This document shows positions 24,711 through 35,147 of a DNA stretch of 64,000 nt, one piece after another. A program made the position numbers and the translations under genes. This DNA comes from Xanthoparmelia taractica (taxonomy: Eukaryota > Ascomycota > Lecanoromycetes > Lecanorales > Parmeliaceae). The DNA lies in NCBI GenBank assembly GCA_033085395.1, contig JANQBS010000159.1, positions 1 through 64,000 on the forward strand. Direction: 5' to 3'. The notes beneath the pieces are model-generated. The model made no database searches. It worked only from the letters and a program-made list of their open reading frames with translations, and was not told where the DNA came from. Numbering within the stretch: the first letter of the stretch is position 1; every line of letters starts with the position of its first letter.

Positions 24711-27700
24711 CTTAAGTATTTGCTTAAGTTTACCTAAATTCTTTATCTTAAATTTTTTAATAAATTAATTCTTAAATTATTAGATTTAATCTTTAGATAA
24801 CGAAATAATGAAGATATTATTAATATAAATTAGCATAATTAGCTATCTTCTTCTATAAATATATAGATACGAGTTCGATTTCGACGAGACGAAGTTCAAT
24901 TTAGTTAATTCTTTATTATACGTGAAGTATTAGTTATAGATCGCTTACTTAAGATTATATAGGCTTTAAAGTAGTCTTAGATACTAGTCTTCGTTTATAT
25001 TAACTTTCGAGAAAATATGCATTTAAATTATATAACGAAGTTAAGACTTAGTAAAGGCGTTATTGACGTCGATCTGCTCTGACTCTAAGTTCTTAATAAT
25101 TATTAAAGCTAGTATAGCTCGTATTGTATTTATTCGAACGGTGGGGGCGAAGATTTCATTATAGTTAATCTTATGAATTTATGAGAATTCTCTAACTATT
25201 AGTCTTATCTTAAACTTCTATATAATATTATTCTTATTATATTTGATATTAAATACTTATTTGTAAGTTATTATATTAGCTTTATTAGACGAGACTTTAG
25301 TAACCCATATATTGTTTCCTTTTAATTATGAAATCTCATTTTTAATAATCTAAAGTTATTCTTAACCCCATATTAAGTAACTAATAACTTCTTCGTATAT
25401 ATTTAAAATAGAAATAATTACTAGGTCTTTCTTATCTCTCTTAACTTTTATAGTCTTCATTGCTAATAGTATTTTAATACACTTTATCACCTTCTCTTTC
25501 TTATTTATCTCGCTATTTCTTTTTCTCTTTAAAGTAAATATTTATAATATATTATATACTTAAAGATTAACACGTATCGGGGTAGATATAGAGATATGTG
25601 ACTATAAAGATAATATATACGGCGGTGACCTTAAAGACTAAATCCTGAGTTAAATTAGAGAATTAGAAGGTAATGACTCTAATATTAGAGGCGATGTTGA
25701 AGACTTAGGAGAATACGAAGTCACTAGCTGCTATAATTGTGATTTAGTCATAGTTTAATCTGCTGAGATTATATTCTTAGTTATCTTCTCTTGCGAAGTA
25801 GTCTAGTTAATCGAAACGTCTACTTTTATTGAAGATGTAGAAGAAGACGAAGTTATTAATATTAATAATGTGACTATAGTCGTCTCTATTGAATTCACAT
25901 TTTTAGTTACTCTCTTCTACGGGGCTTTCTATAGAATCGTCTAATTAATTAGAAATAAGATAAATAAACGCCTTATAAGATTACGAGTAATCAACTTATT
26001 TGAAGTAATCTTTGAAAGCTTCAAATCGATCTCGCCACCCTTTATATTCTCAAAGAACGTGATAGTCGACGACTTAATATATCTTTCTAAGTCTGAAGTA
26101 TAGATATAATACTACTTCGTTATTTTAGAGTTAAATTCCATTAAGATAGCCTCTCTTTCTTTTAGCATTAACTTATCTCTTCGAATATAAATCGAATAAG
26201 AGTTTAAATTAACGTAGACAATATACTTATAACCCTATACTCTAATATAATTAATCGATGAAAGCTTTTTAGTGTATATCTACTTCGGACTAATCGCCTT
26301 TTCGTCAACGATTGAATCAACTAAAGTACGATTTCTTAAATATGTATCGATTATTGCTACTTCGTCCCAAAATTTAAGCGATAGCTAAGAATTATAAAGT
26401 ATTACACGTATATTCGCCTTAGTTATTTGAATAGATCTCTCAGCGACGCTATTCTAATATAACGTATATAATTTCGTTTCTTAAAGAGCTAGTTTATATT
26501 TCTTTATTTATAGCTTAACGATTACTAGAAGCTTCAAGACGTTATTAAGTCTAACAGCCTTTAATTTCCTCTCGATTTAAAGTTTTATATTAGTTCTTTA
26601 TATATTTAACTTCGCTGAGATCGACTTTTTATTCTTTAAATAAATTCTTTAGTGCTTTTTAAAATAATTATTAACGATTTTTAGAAACGTAGTATTGTCA
26701 ATAAGACTCTTTGGAAACGGGCCACACGTATTAATTAAAATCAAATCTAGGATCCCATTCTTCCTTAAAGTTACTACACGAGTAATCTTCTTCTTTATCT
26801 TTTTAACTACGCATATCTCGTAGAGTCCCTTATGCTTAGATCGATATATAGGCTAATAAATAGTGACTTTATAAAGTCTAATAATGATGTTGGTTTTAAG
26901 ATAAGTAAATCGTCTATATATTAGAAAGTAATTCTTCGCTAACTATAATAATTAAATCTCTTTCTTTAGTTAAACTTCTACTTCGAAATCGATTATTATA
27001 TCTTAATCGCTATCGTTATTAACTAAGACTTAATTAGTAGACGTAGACTACTTAATATTTGCTTATGCTGACTTAGGGACTCGCTATTATATTTAATCTC
27101 GTTACGCTAGTTCACTAAGAAATTAACTTAATATTTAAAAGAGCACGTATACTTCTTTCTTATAATTCGCTTTTAGGAGATTTACGTCGTTTACTTAAAG
27201 ATAGATTAAATTGATATTAAATCTACCTATCAGGCCTAATATATATAATCTCCTATATGATAGTAGATTAACACCGAGTTTAGGTACATGATACACTCGC
27301 TAAATAGATACTGCTCTCCCTAATCGACTTCGTAGAATAATTATTTCTATATAATCTATATATAATATTTTCTTCTTAATCTTAATAATATATCTCTTTA
27401 TTTAAGTGAGAGGATTATTAAAGAGGTTGAGTTTATTAATTATATAAGATAACGCGCCGATATTAGCAATTCACGAGAGAGAGTTTAGCTTACTTGTAGC
27501 TTTCTAAGTGATATAGGCAACTGTATCGTCTTTATTAGTAATATCTAATGCTAAGTCTAATTTAGCCTTATACGCCCTTCGAGATTTCTTATTATTCTTC
27601 TTAAAGTGCTTAGTGAATATAATCTTCTTCCTAGACTTCTTCTCTTTTAGTACACGAATTAATTTCTTTATCGCCTTAAAAGCTTCGTAATCTTGAATCT

Positions 27701-28640
27701 TATAATCTTTTTCATTATATATATAGTATTAAGGCTTATAAGTTAACTAAGTAGATGAATAATATGAAGTCTTTGATCTTTAATTATTAGAGAAGCGATT
27801 TTGATATTCTTTACTTGATTGTTAATGATAAGTTTACGATCAATAAGTATACATCCCTAACTTATTTATAGTCTTCATCGAATCTTTAGCTTCTTATAAT
27901 ATGCGAAGAACTTTGTTCGCATCTTTCTCTTTATTTAACTTTAAGATAACTATCGTAGTGTTATATTCGAATAATAAGAAATTATAGAGTCGATAGAGAA
28001 ATTCTTTAGTATTATAGACCTTAGCCAGGATTAACTTAATCGCTAGAATATTATTACGGATCTTATAAAGCGTAGTCCACGTATCTTGAATTATTTGTTT
28101 CTTCTTCTTCTGATAGTTAACGAACTCTTTCTACTTATTTACAATAACTTGCTTTCTAGTATTCTTATACTTTCTTATTAGAGCATTTTATTAATTCTTA
28201 GCTATCGATTAATTAATAATTAACGTTATATTAACTGTGTTCGTTTTAGTTAGAAAGAGTTTCTTTACTAGCTTATTAAGCTTATTATAATCGACTCTTT
28301 CATTAGGAAATAATATTATATATATTACTTTTATTCGTTTCAAGACGTAGATCCCTTCTTTTGCTTACAATTTAACCTTTATTAGAGCGAATTATTTTTC
28401 GTAGTTGTTCGAGTTAAGAATAAGAATCTTTGGCTTATAAATATTCTTTATTACGTTCTTTCGTAGAGTAATAATAATATAAGTTTATAAATACTATTAT
28501 AGATAGTCTTTAAGTGTGTTTTGATAGTACAATACTATTATAGATAAACTTAACACAGTGCTCTTATAAAGAGACTTCTTTTTATTACAGATAAGCTATA
28601 AATAGCGATAGCGACATGCAGAAGGTACTAATAGGCGATA

Positions 28641-28660
28641 GCACTACCGAGCTCATAACC
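28641..28660 (-). other. Primer-binding site matching the tRNA-Met anticodon arm
   Basis: Immediately inside the 5' LTR the minus strand reads GGTTATGAGCTCGGTAGTGC. Its first ten bases are the complement of GCTCATAACC, the anticodon stem-loop (CAU) of tRNA-Met. Drosophila copia and yeast Ty5 are known to prime from an internally cleaved initiator tRNA-Met in this way, rather than from the tRNA 3' end (which would give TGG...). Confidence 0.75.
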
Positions 28661-28794
28661 TATTGAATAACTAGGCCTAGAACGACTTGATTAAGTACTC
28701 TTTTGAAAATCAACCTAGCTAAGAACTACTGGAGAGGAAATATATAGTGCCAAGCCCACTAGTGTAATAGGGCTGAATGCCCCTATTTTCAACA
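28661..28794 (-). repeat. Right LTR (5' LTR) of the copia element
   Basis: 134-bp LTR, the pair of 23354-23487, followed by the AGATA duplication (28795-28799). Confidence 0.93.
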
Positions 28795-28959
28795 AGATAA
28801 AGTAGAATAAAGAGAAAGAAAGAATTTTTATTCTAGAGCGACGCGATATTTCTTAAGATTTCTCTACTAAACAACGTCTATATAGTAGATCGTAATTATT
28901 CTTTATAGTTTAAATAGACACGAGTATAAAAATTAATTAATTAATTAATTAAACTTTAG
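28795..28959 (+). other. LINE 3' remnant between the copia and YR elements
   Basis: Starts with the AGATA duplication and continues the AT-rich DNA that lay to the left of the copia insertion. It ends with a TTAA-rich microsatellite (AATT repeated, about 28931-28951) just before the YR element. No intact frame. Confidence 0.4.
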
Positions 28960-29117
28960 TTAGTGTTCTTATTCATAAAGGCATACATATCGGGATCAAG
29001 CAGTACTATAGATAGTTGATTGAGTCGTCCCAACGCTAAGGTTAGTAGTTAGTAGACTTAGCTAGGTCGTTAGTAGGCCTAGATAAGCCTTTGAACGTGC
29101 CTTAGCGTTAGAAAACT
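28960..29117 (-). repeat. Split direct repeat B2 of the YR element
   Basis: 158 bp starting TTAGTGTTCTTATTCATAAA and ending AGAAAACT. It is the same as 29357-29514 apart from RIP-type transitions, and this copy keeps more CA/TG. Confidence 0.88.
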
Positions 29118-29186
29118 TCTTATATCTATGCGATATAGATTTAAAGTGTTTAACTAGATAGCTATATATAGGCGTGAGTGAGTGAA

Positions 29187-29356
29187 ATAAAAGAATACGA
29201 TTACTCTGAGTGAGAAGAATTCGAATAAAGAGTTAACTAATAGTGTGAGACTTATATATATAGTGCTCTCGAAGATACGTGTTTCTCGTATGTGCGTATA
29301 CATCTGAAATAGGGGCTAAATTATAAGATATATTAATTTATAGTCTTACTATTCGA
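29187..29356 (-). repeat. Split direct repeat A2 of the YR element
   Basis: 170 bp starting ATAAAAGAATACGATT and ending ACTATTCGA. Its partner at 33393-33563 carries G/C where this copy has A/T. It is contiguous with repeat B1 at 29357. Confidence 0.88.
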
Positions 29357-29514
29357 TTAGTGTTCTTATTTATAAAGATATATATATTAGGACTAAGTAA
29401 TATTATAGATAATTAATTAAGTCGTTTCAACGCTAAGGTTAGTAGTTAGTAGGCTTAGCTAGGTCGTTAGTAGGTCTAGATAGATTTTTGAATATATCTT
29501 AGCGCTAGAAAACT
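29357..29514 (-). repeat. Split direct repeat B1 of the YR element
   Basis: 158 bp, the partner of 28960-29117. It directly abuts repeat A2, as expected for the B1-A2 junction of PAT/Ngaro elements. Confidence 0.88.
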
Positions 29515-30749
29515 CTTAAATAGTTAAAAAACGTTATATGAGGGCTTTATAAAAGACTTTATATAGCGATCTGATAATGCGAGTATCGCTAGCACTAGCG
29601 CTAATAAGATAAAAGATGCTAATGTCTTCGTGATGTGATAAGTATTCGCTTAAGGTGAATAATAATATAGAGGCGATAGAAATCGAACTTTTAGCGTCTT
29701 AATAGTATAATCTTATTATCGCTGAGACCCGTCTCGCGTGTTGAAGTAGTAGTCTCTCTACGAAAGAAGTATCTTAAATAATAATTTCTTATATCGAGTG
29801 AGATTAATATTTGACGGAGTTGATTAATAATTAGCTCTTTAATAAAAGAGCTCTTATCTAATTAAAAGAGAAGATTATTTAATAAAATCTTTTATCTAAA
29901 GAGATATCGTAAGGTCTTTATTATATAAGCGTTATTATTTAATATCGTAATAGTGAGTGTTATCTCTTAATAAAAGAAATTCGTTTTAAATATTAAAAGT
30001 ATAAGTTCGAGATATTTTTTATATAGCTTTATCGAGCGATAAGTGAGAAATTATTATTCGAAGTCTCGATCTTTGCGATTACGTATAATATATATAAACT
30101 CGTCTATATAAAGAAATGTGATAAATATAAGATAAAAGATTATATAGAGCGTTGCTTCGGCCTTATCTTCTTGATTAATATAAGTGAGTATCTATAATAA
30201 TAGATCTTTGATAATTAAATAATGTTCTTTCGTCTTAGCCTCGCCTTATAGATATTAAATATTAACGATTATTCTTTATAACTAAGGAATATAAAATATT
30301 ATAAGATTCTTATATTCTATATTAACGTGAGCTAATCTAACGTCTATTAGATAGATCTTAATAATCTTAGTCTTAACTCGTCTTGTACTAAGATATGCGA
30401 TTTAGCTAGCGAATAAGTTAATAGTTATTGAAAAGAAAGAAGTGCTCTTATTAATAGCGCAATAAGCGCTATATAACTTAATAAGTGTGATATACGTTTT
30501 TCGCGTCTTTGCGATTAAACTCTATTAGAGAAGATGAGCTATCTCTCGTGATAGTGCGGTCTAATTGTATTAGAAATCTGGTGGGTCTCGTTTTAGCTCT
30601 GCGGAGCGATTAAGATATATCTTAGCTATGGATATACGTTAGCGATCTTTTAGTATCGAAAGCGTAATAAGTTATCTATTAGCTTATTAATCTTAATTAA
30701 AATCTATATTAAAATTAAATAGATATTGTATTTAGTTAATAGTATTATT

Positions 30750-31510
30750 ATATCTCGTAGTAAGACTATAACTAATTCGCGAATAGAGAACTTTCTAAGA
30801 TTATGAATATATACGTTATTATCGCAATATAGCATTAATCGTAATTCTTAAAGTCTTTGTAATTATAATCGAATAACGTGATATATAATCTTTATTTCTT
30901 TAAACTAAATATTTTTTTAATGATAACGTGTGATTATCGAAATATTAAAAACTCTCTAAATCGACTATAAGAGGTCTAAGTGCTTTAGAATATAGTCTCT
31001 TATATTATAGATTCCTAATACGTCGATTTAAATATATTATATTAATTAATCAGTAACGTAACGAATTAATTTAAGATTATTTTAATCTTTTAGAAAGATC
31101 TCGTATTATCGTAGATCGGTCTTTATATGTGATATAATTTTAATAAGTGTTATTAATCTTCGAATAGTATTAAAAAGTCGTCTTAAAAACGTTTTTTCTA
31201 AGATTACGATCTTAGCGATAAATAATAAGAAATTAATCGCTAACTCGAGCTCGCGATATAAGATTATCGCTCGATTTAGAAGGTTCTTAATCGTGTTTCT
31301 CGCTCGAGCGAGCTTATCGAAGAGAAGTCTAGTCTATATTAGAATATTGTCGAACTTAATCCCTAGAAAATCGACTATAATACTTATAATATTCTTGGTG
31401 TAATTGATTTTGAAGTCTAATTCTTTATATACGAGATCGAATTGTTGGTTATATGCGATTATATCGTCGATTGGTGCTAGGATAGCGAAGAAATCGTTTA
31501 GATAGTGGAG
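30750..31510 (-). pseudogene. RT/RNase H relic of the YR element
   Basis: Minus-strand frames give HYLNDFFAILAP with a following KELDFKINYTKN and IVDFLGIKFDN, then KLARARN. This is the RT motif C and downstream segment of DIRS-type RTs, where the block before the thumb reads L-G-x-x-V-x-x-x-K and F-L-G-I-x-x-D-S. About 650 bases further on the RNase H part shows LYCDNNVYIHNLRKFSIRE (family: YCDNxA-V-x-x-L-x-K-x-S-I-R-G). These motifs differ from copia and gypsy RT/RNase H seen elsewhere in this window. Confidence 0.75.
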
Positions 31511-33392
31511 TATTATAATTTAAAGGAGGATTGCTATTAAGATTTAGTTAAGGGTCTTTGCGAATAGATTAAATATAAATAATAACGTATATAGGTCGAA
31601 AGATAGATATCGTTCTATTTAATAGCGATCGTTATAGTGAAATCCTAGTAATTATTAATCTAAAATTGCGATCGATATATATCTAAAGACGTCTTTTAAG
31701 TCTCTTTTGACGAATTAAGCCCTAAGATCTTATTATAATAATGCGATTACTACGTTATCGTATATAGCGTATTTTAGAGTCTCTTAGTCCTAGAATATAT
31801 CGTTATTAATTAAGATCTCGTATAAAAATAAGAGATTATAAATACGTCTTCAATTATTATTATGTTTCGAGATTAGCTCTAGCGGCGAGTAGACGAATTA
31901 TTGCTTCGTCTAAGGGTTAACCTCGGCCAGGCGATCATGTTGAAGCTATTTTTAAAGGTTCGCTATTAATATATTAAGTGCTACGAGAACTAATTAATAA
32001 TTATAATTACGATAACGTAGAATTTAATCTCGATATTCGATTTTTGCTTTCTTTCGAAGAATAGTCGAAAGAATCTTTGCGAATATAAGATCTGAATAAT
32101 TCTTTAATTAACGATCTTAATCTTTTACTTGTAGCGAATCTTAACTAATTAGATCTAGATTTAATGAATTGTATAGCGCGTATAGAAATTCTTTTATTAT
32201 GTGTAGTAGTGATGTGAGTATCTACGAGTGCGTTGAGAGTTATTTAGGCTTCGAAATTCGATTATTAAGCGAGGTGAGATTGATACTTAAGGCCTTGATT
32301 TTGATCTTATAATACGTATTTGCTAAGTGATTTAGCTAATAATTAAGATAGATATAAATATATTAATAGTGCTCGCGTGAGCATCGTCTCTTATTGAAAT
32401 TTCGATATATAGCGAAGAATTTGAAAATAGAACCTAAGTTCTGCTTGATATCGGTAGAGACGATTATTTTACGCAGCAGAAGATCGCTATAACGTCTATC
32501 CTCGGTGATTCAGACTATGAAATCGTTTTAATCGTTTAAGATATATGCGTTTATAAACGTATAGTAATATTCTCGAATAAAGTTAAATTTGTATAAGGCT
32601 AATAACTTAGCTAGGCGAAAACGATAATCTAATAGTATCTTCTATAGGCGAATAATCATTATAAGATATGTATAGTGATATATAGCCTGGCTATACACCT
32701 CGAAACACTGTAGCAGGGGCATTATTCTATTTACTTCTTGAGCACCGTTCGTATCGACGCGATTGACGTATTCTCGATCTAGCTTAATAAGGTTTTCGAA
32801 TTTAAACGTCTTAAAGAAGATTTATTTGAAATACTTGATATCGATAGCGCGATAGCGTTTATAAAGATTAAGAAAGAAATATGTATCTTTAATATGTATA
32901 AAAGAGATTTTAGAATTATTACTCTTTTCTAAATTACTATTAAACTTAAATGAATAATATTAATAATAGCGGTGACGGCGGTGAGAGCGTGACTTATATA
33001 TTCGATATTACTTATAACGATTATATTCGTACTTGGCGAGGCGTTCTTTTAATTCTAAGACTTAATCGCGATAACTAGAAATCTTAATATCGATCTTCTT
33101 AATTACGCTTAGGCTAAGAGTTTCTAAAAAGAATATCTTCGATATTATAGACTTATTTTTGCGAGATCGAGCGAAGCGAGGAAAGAAAGAGAATATAATA
33201 ATCTTTGCGAGCGTCTTGAGTCTATTAAAGATCTTCTTAAATGCCTTAAAGCGTTTAATAGCGATAGTTATAACGTAAGAAGAATAAATAATTAAAAAGA
33301 TTAAAATAAGTGTAGATGTGAATGAGATAAGAAGAATATATATTAATCTAGTATGTAGATGTTTAATAATTTAGAATTAGTTAAATAAAGAT

Positions 33393-33563
33393 TATAAAAG
33401 AATACGATTGCTCTAAGTGAGAAGAATTCGAATAAAGAGTTAACTAATAATGTGAGACTTATACATATAGTGCTCTCGAAGACACGTGTTTCTCGCATGT
33501 ACGCATACATCTGGAATAGGGGCTGGATCATGAGACACACTAATTCATAGTCCCACTATTTGA
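33393..33563 (-). repeat. Split direct repeat A1 of the YR element
   Basis: 171 bp, partner of 29187-29356. It marks the right (5') end of the element. Many C and G positions survive here (for example GGGGCTGGATCATGAGACAC), making it the least mutated part of the element. Confidence 0.88.
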
Positions 33564-34028
33564 ATAATTATTTTAATATAGAAAATATATACTTTAAAGA
33601 GATTATTAAATAATCACTATAGCGACTATTAAGAAATAAATGAAACGTTTGTGAAATTAACTACTTGATTGAGTAGATAGGCTACGAATGCTCTGAAAAC
33701 TCTTCTCCGAAGCAATATTAATTCACCGGGCTTGGTATACGGATAGTAGATGTTAAATCCATAACAGCGACGCTTAATATCGCGATAAGTATTAAATAGT
33801 TATCGTAATAGCGATAGATTATAATATAATTAAATTACTATTAAATATAGTTCGAGCTTATAATCTATTAATATATAAAGTAGAATATATAGTAGTTATA
33901 TTAACTAAGAAGTACTATTAAGAAAAATAAGACTATAAGATATATCTAAGCGTATTACGTAACTCGAATTTTAATAAATTCTCTATATAAGATTTACTAG
34001 AATTTATTATTCTTACTATTAATATAAT
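33564..34028. other. AT-rich spacer with a less mutated core
   Basis: No gene. The part 33640-33775 keeps normal CA/TG content (for example ATTCACCGGGCTTGGTATAC) while both flanks are RIP-like. It may be a short unique or low-copy piece. No termini were recognised. Confidence 0.4.
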
Positions 34029-34033
34029 ATTAT

Positions 34034-34195
34034 TGTCATGGAAAATAATCTAGAATTAATAGTTAAAAAGTTATTGAATTCTAAGGATCGCAGTGACGAA
34101 GATCTACTAGGGAAACTAATATAAATTTGACCTAGTCTACCCGATCCTTCCTCGATCTTCTCGAAATATCTTTAATATATAGAAATATCGTGACA
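34034..34195 (-). repeat. Left LTR (3' LTR) of Ty3 copy B
   Basis: 162 bp, TGTCATGG...CGTGACA, preceded by ATTAT. It is more A/T-shifted than the other three LTR copies. Confidence 0.9.
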
Positions 34196-34728
34196 ATATC
34201 TCACAATAACAAGAAAAAATAAGCGATCTCGCTTACTTACTAAAATCTTAATTTATTAATACTATTAAATTCGTATTAGCGATAAAATACTAGAAGATTA
34301 ATAATAGTAAGATTAAATAAAGCACATAGTGTAGAAGTAGTTAGAATATTATAATAATAATAATATAATTATTAATTGATATCTCCCTTCAATAATCACA
34401 CAAACGCTATCGAGTAGAGGAAAATAATTCTCGATTAGCAATACTCGTTAAGTTATTTGAATATAGCGATGAGATAAGTAGATGTGATATAAGTGCTATG
34501 AGAATATAGTATTTTTTATAATATTAAGTGTAATTTTTAGACGGCATTAGCAGTAGCGATTATATTCTTATATTATTGTATTAAGTTATCGGAGTTAATG
34601 AGATCTTTAACGTTATATTATTAGTTATATTTAGGTCCGTATTCTAATTATCTAATAAGATACTACGTGATAAAGTCTTTATCTTTTCGAATAACTCGCT
34701 TATTAAGAATTCGCTCTATTTCCTTATC

Positions 34729-35147
34729 GGCAAAAAGTAAATTCTCCTTGAAGCTGGATTTTCGCGCAAATGGGTCGCTAATAGCCCATGTTAAATTCGA
34801 AATTAGCGATAAGCCCGATTAGCAACTTCGAGTTGCTATTAGCACGATTAGCACATATAGTAATTCTTATTCTTAATAATATTAATAATATTAATAATAT
34901 TAATTAATAGATCGCTTCTAATATTAATGCGATATATGTATATATAAGAAAAAGTTAATATTATTATTATAAATAGTGTTAAAATCGCGAGAATAGAAGT
35001 TGCTAATCGTGCTATTAGCAAGTTCGAGTTGCTAACGGTGCTAACGGGCTACTAACGCCAGTTTTAACGCTAATATCGGGAGTCGCCTATGTTAAATTCA
35101 CTAGTAGAATTTACTTTTTACCGATGCTAGAACTTATACTTATTAGT
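34729..35147. mobile_element. MITE-like TIR element, family 3, inside Ty3 copy B
   Basis: About 419 bp with 19-bp terminal inverted repeats, TCGGCAAAAAGTAAATTCT at the left and its complement (one C/T difference) at the right. It contains further inner inverted sequences built on TTAGCA/TGCTAA (for example CGATTAGCAACTTCGAGTTG and its near-complement at about 35000-35020). It has no coding capacity. The flanking bases correspond to an uninterrupted stretch of copy A near 1675, proving it is an insertion. Its ends keep many CA and TG sites (GAAGCTGGATTTTCGCGCAA) although the Ty3 DNA around it has lost them. The target duplication could not be resolved. Confidence 0.82.

Larger units (their letters stand above)
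23354..28794 (-). mobile_element. Ty1/copia element (complete, dead), inserted in the LINE
   Basis: 5441 bp in minus orientation with 134-bp LTRs at 23354-23487 and 28661-28794, and a perfect 5-bp target duplication AGATA on both sides. Read on the minus strand, each LTR begins TGTTGAAAAT and ends GTTATTCAATA. A primer-binding site follows the 5' LTR at 28660 and a polypurine tract (GAGGGGGAG) lies directly before the 3' LTR at 23488-23496. The RT C-terminal part at 24710-24411 (minus) identifies Ty1/copia. Integrase, protease and Gag regions (about 25.5-28.5 kb) are present only as stop-filled frames. LTR pairs differ almost only by transitions (one C/A exception), as expected after RIP. Confidence 0.92.
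28960..33563 (-). mobile_element. Tyrosine-recombinase-type retroelement (DIRS/Ngaro/PAT-like) with split direct repeats
   Basis: About 4.6 kb in minus orientation. Two different direct repeats are arranged as the split pattern of PAT/Ngaro elements: on the minus strand A1 (33563-33393), coding region, B1 (29514-29357), A2 (29356-29187), a 69-bp spacer, B2 (29117-28960). A1/A2 (about 170 bp) and B1/B2 (158 bp each) are clear repeats, and B1 and A2 touch each other. The coding strand shows a DIRS-type RT with HYLNDFFAIL (family Y-L-D-D-F; about 31507-31478) followed by VDFLGI, and an RNase H with YCDNN...LRKFSIRE (about 30830-30780). There are no LTR-type tips, no target duplication and no copia/gypsy integrase. 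All frames carry RIP-type stops. The recombinase region (about 30.7-29.5 kb) is too decayed to show its catalytic residues convincingly. Confidence 0.75.

Noticed and set aside
29640..29735. tRNA-like sequence near repeat B1 of the YR element
   Set aside because: Only a TTCGATT loop and a partial acceptor match are visible, and the other arms are missing.
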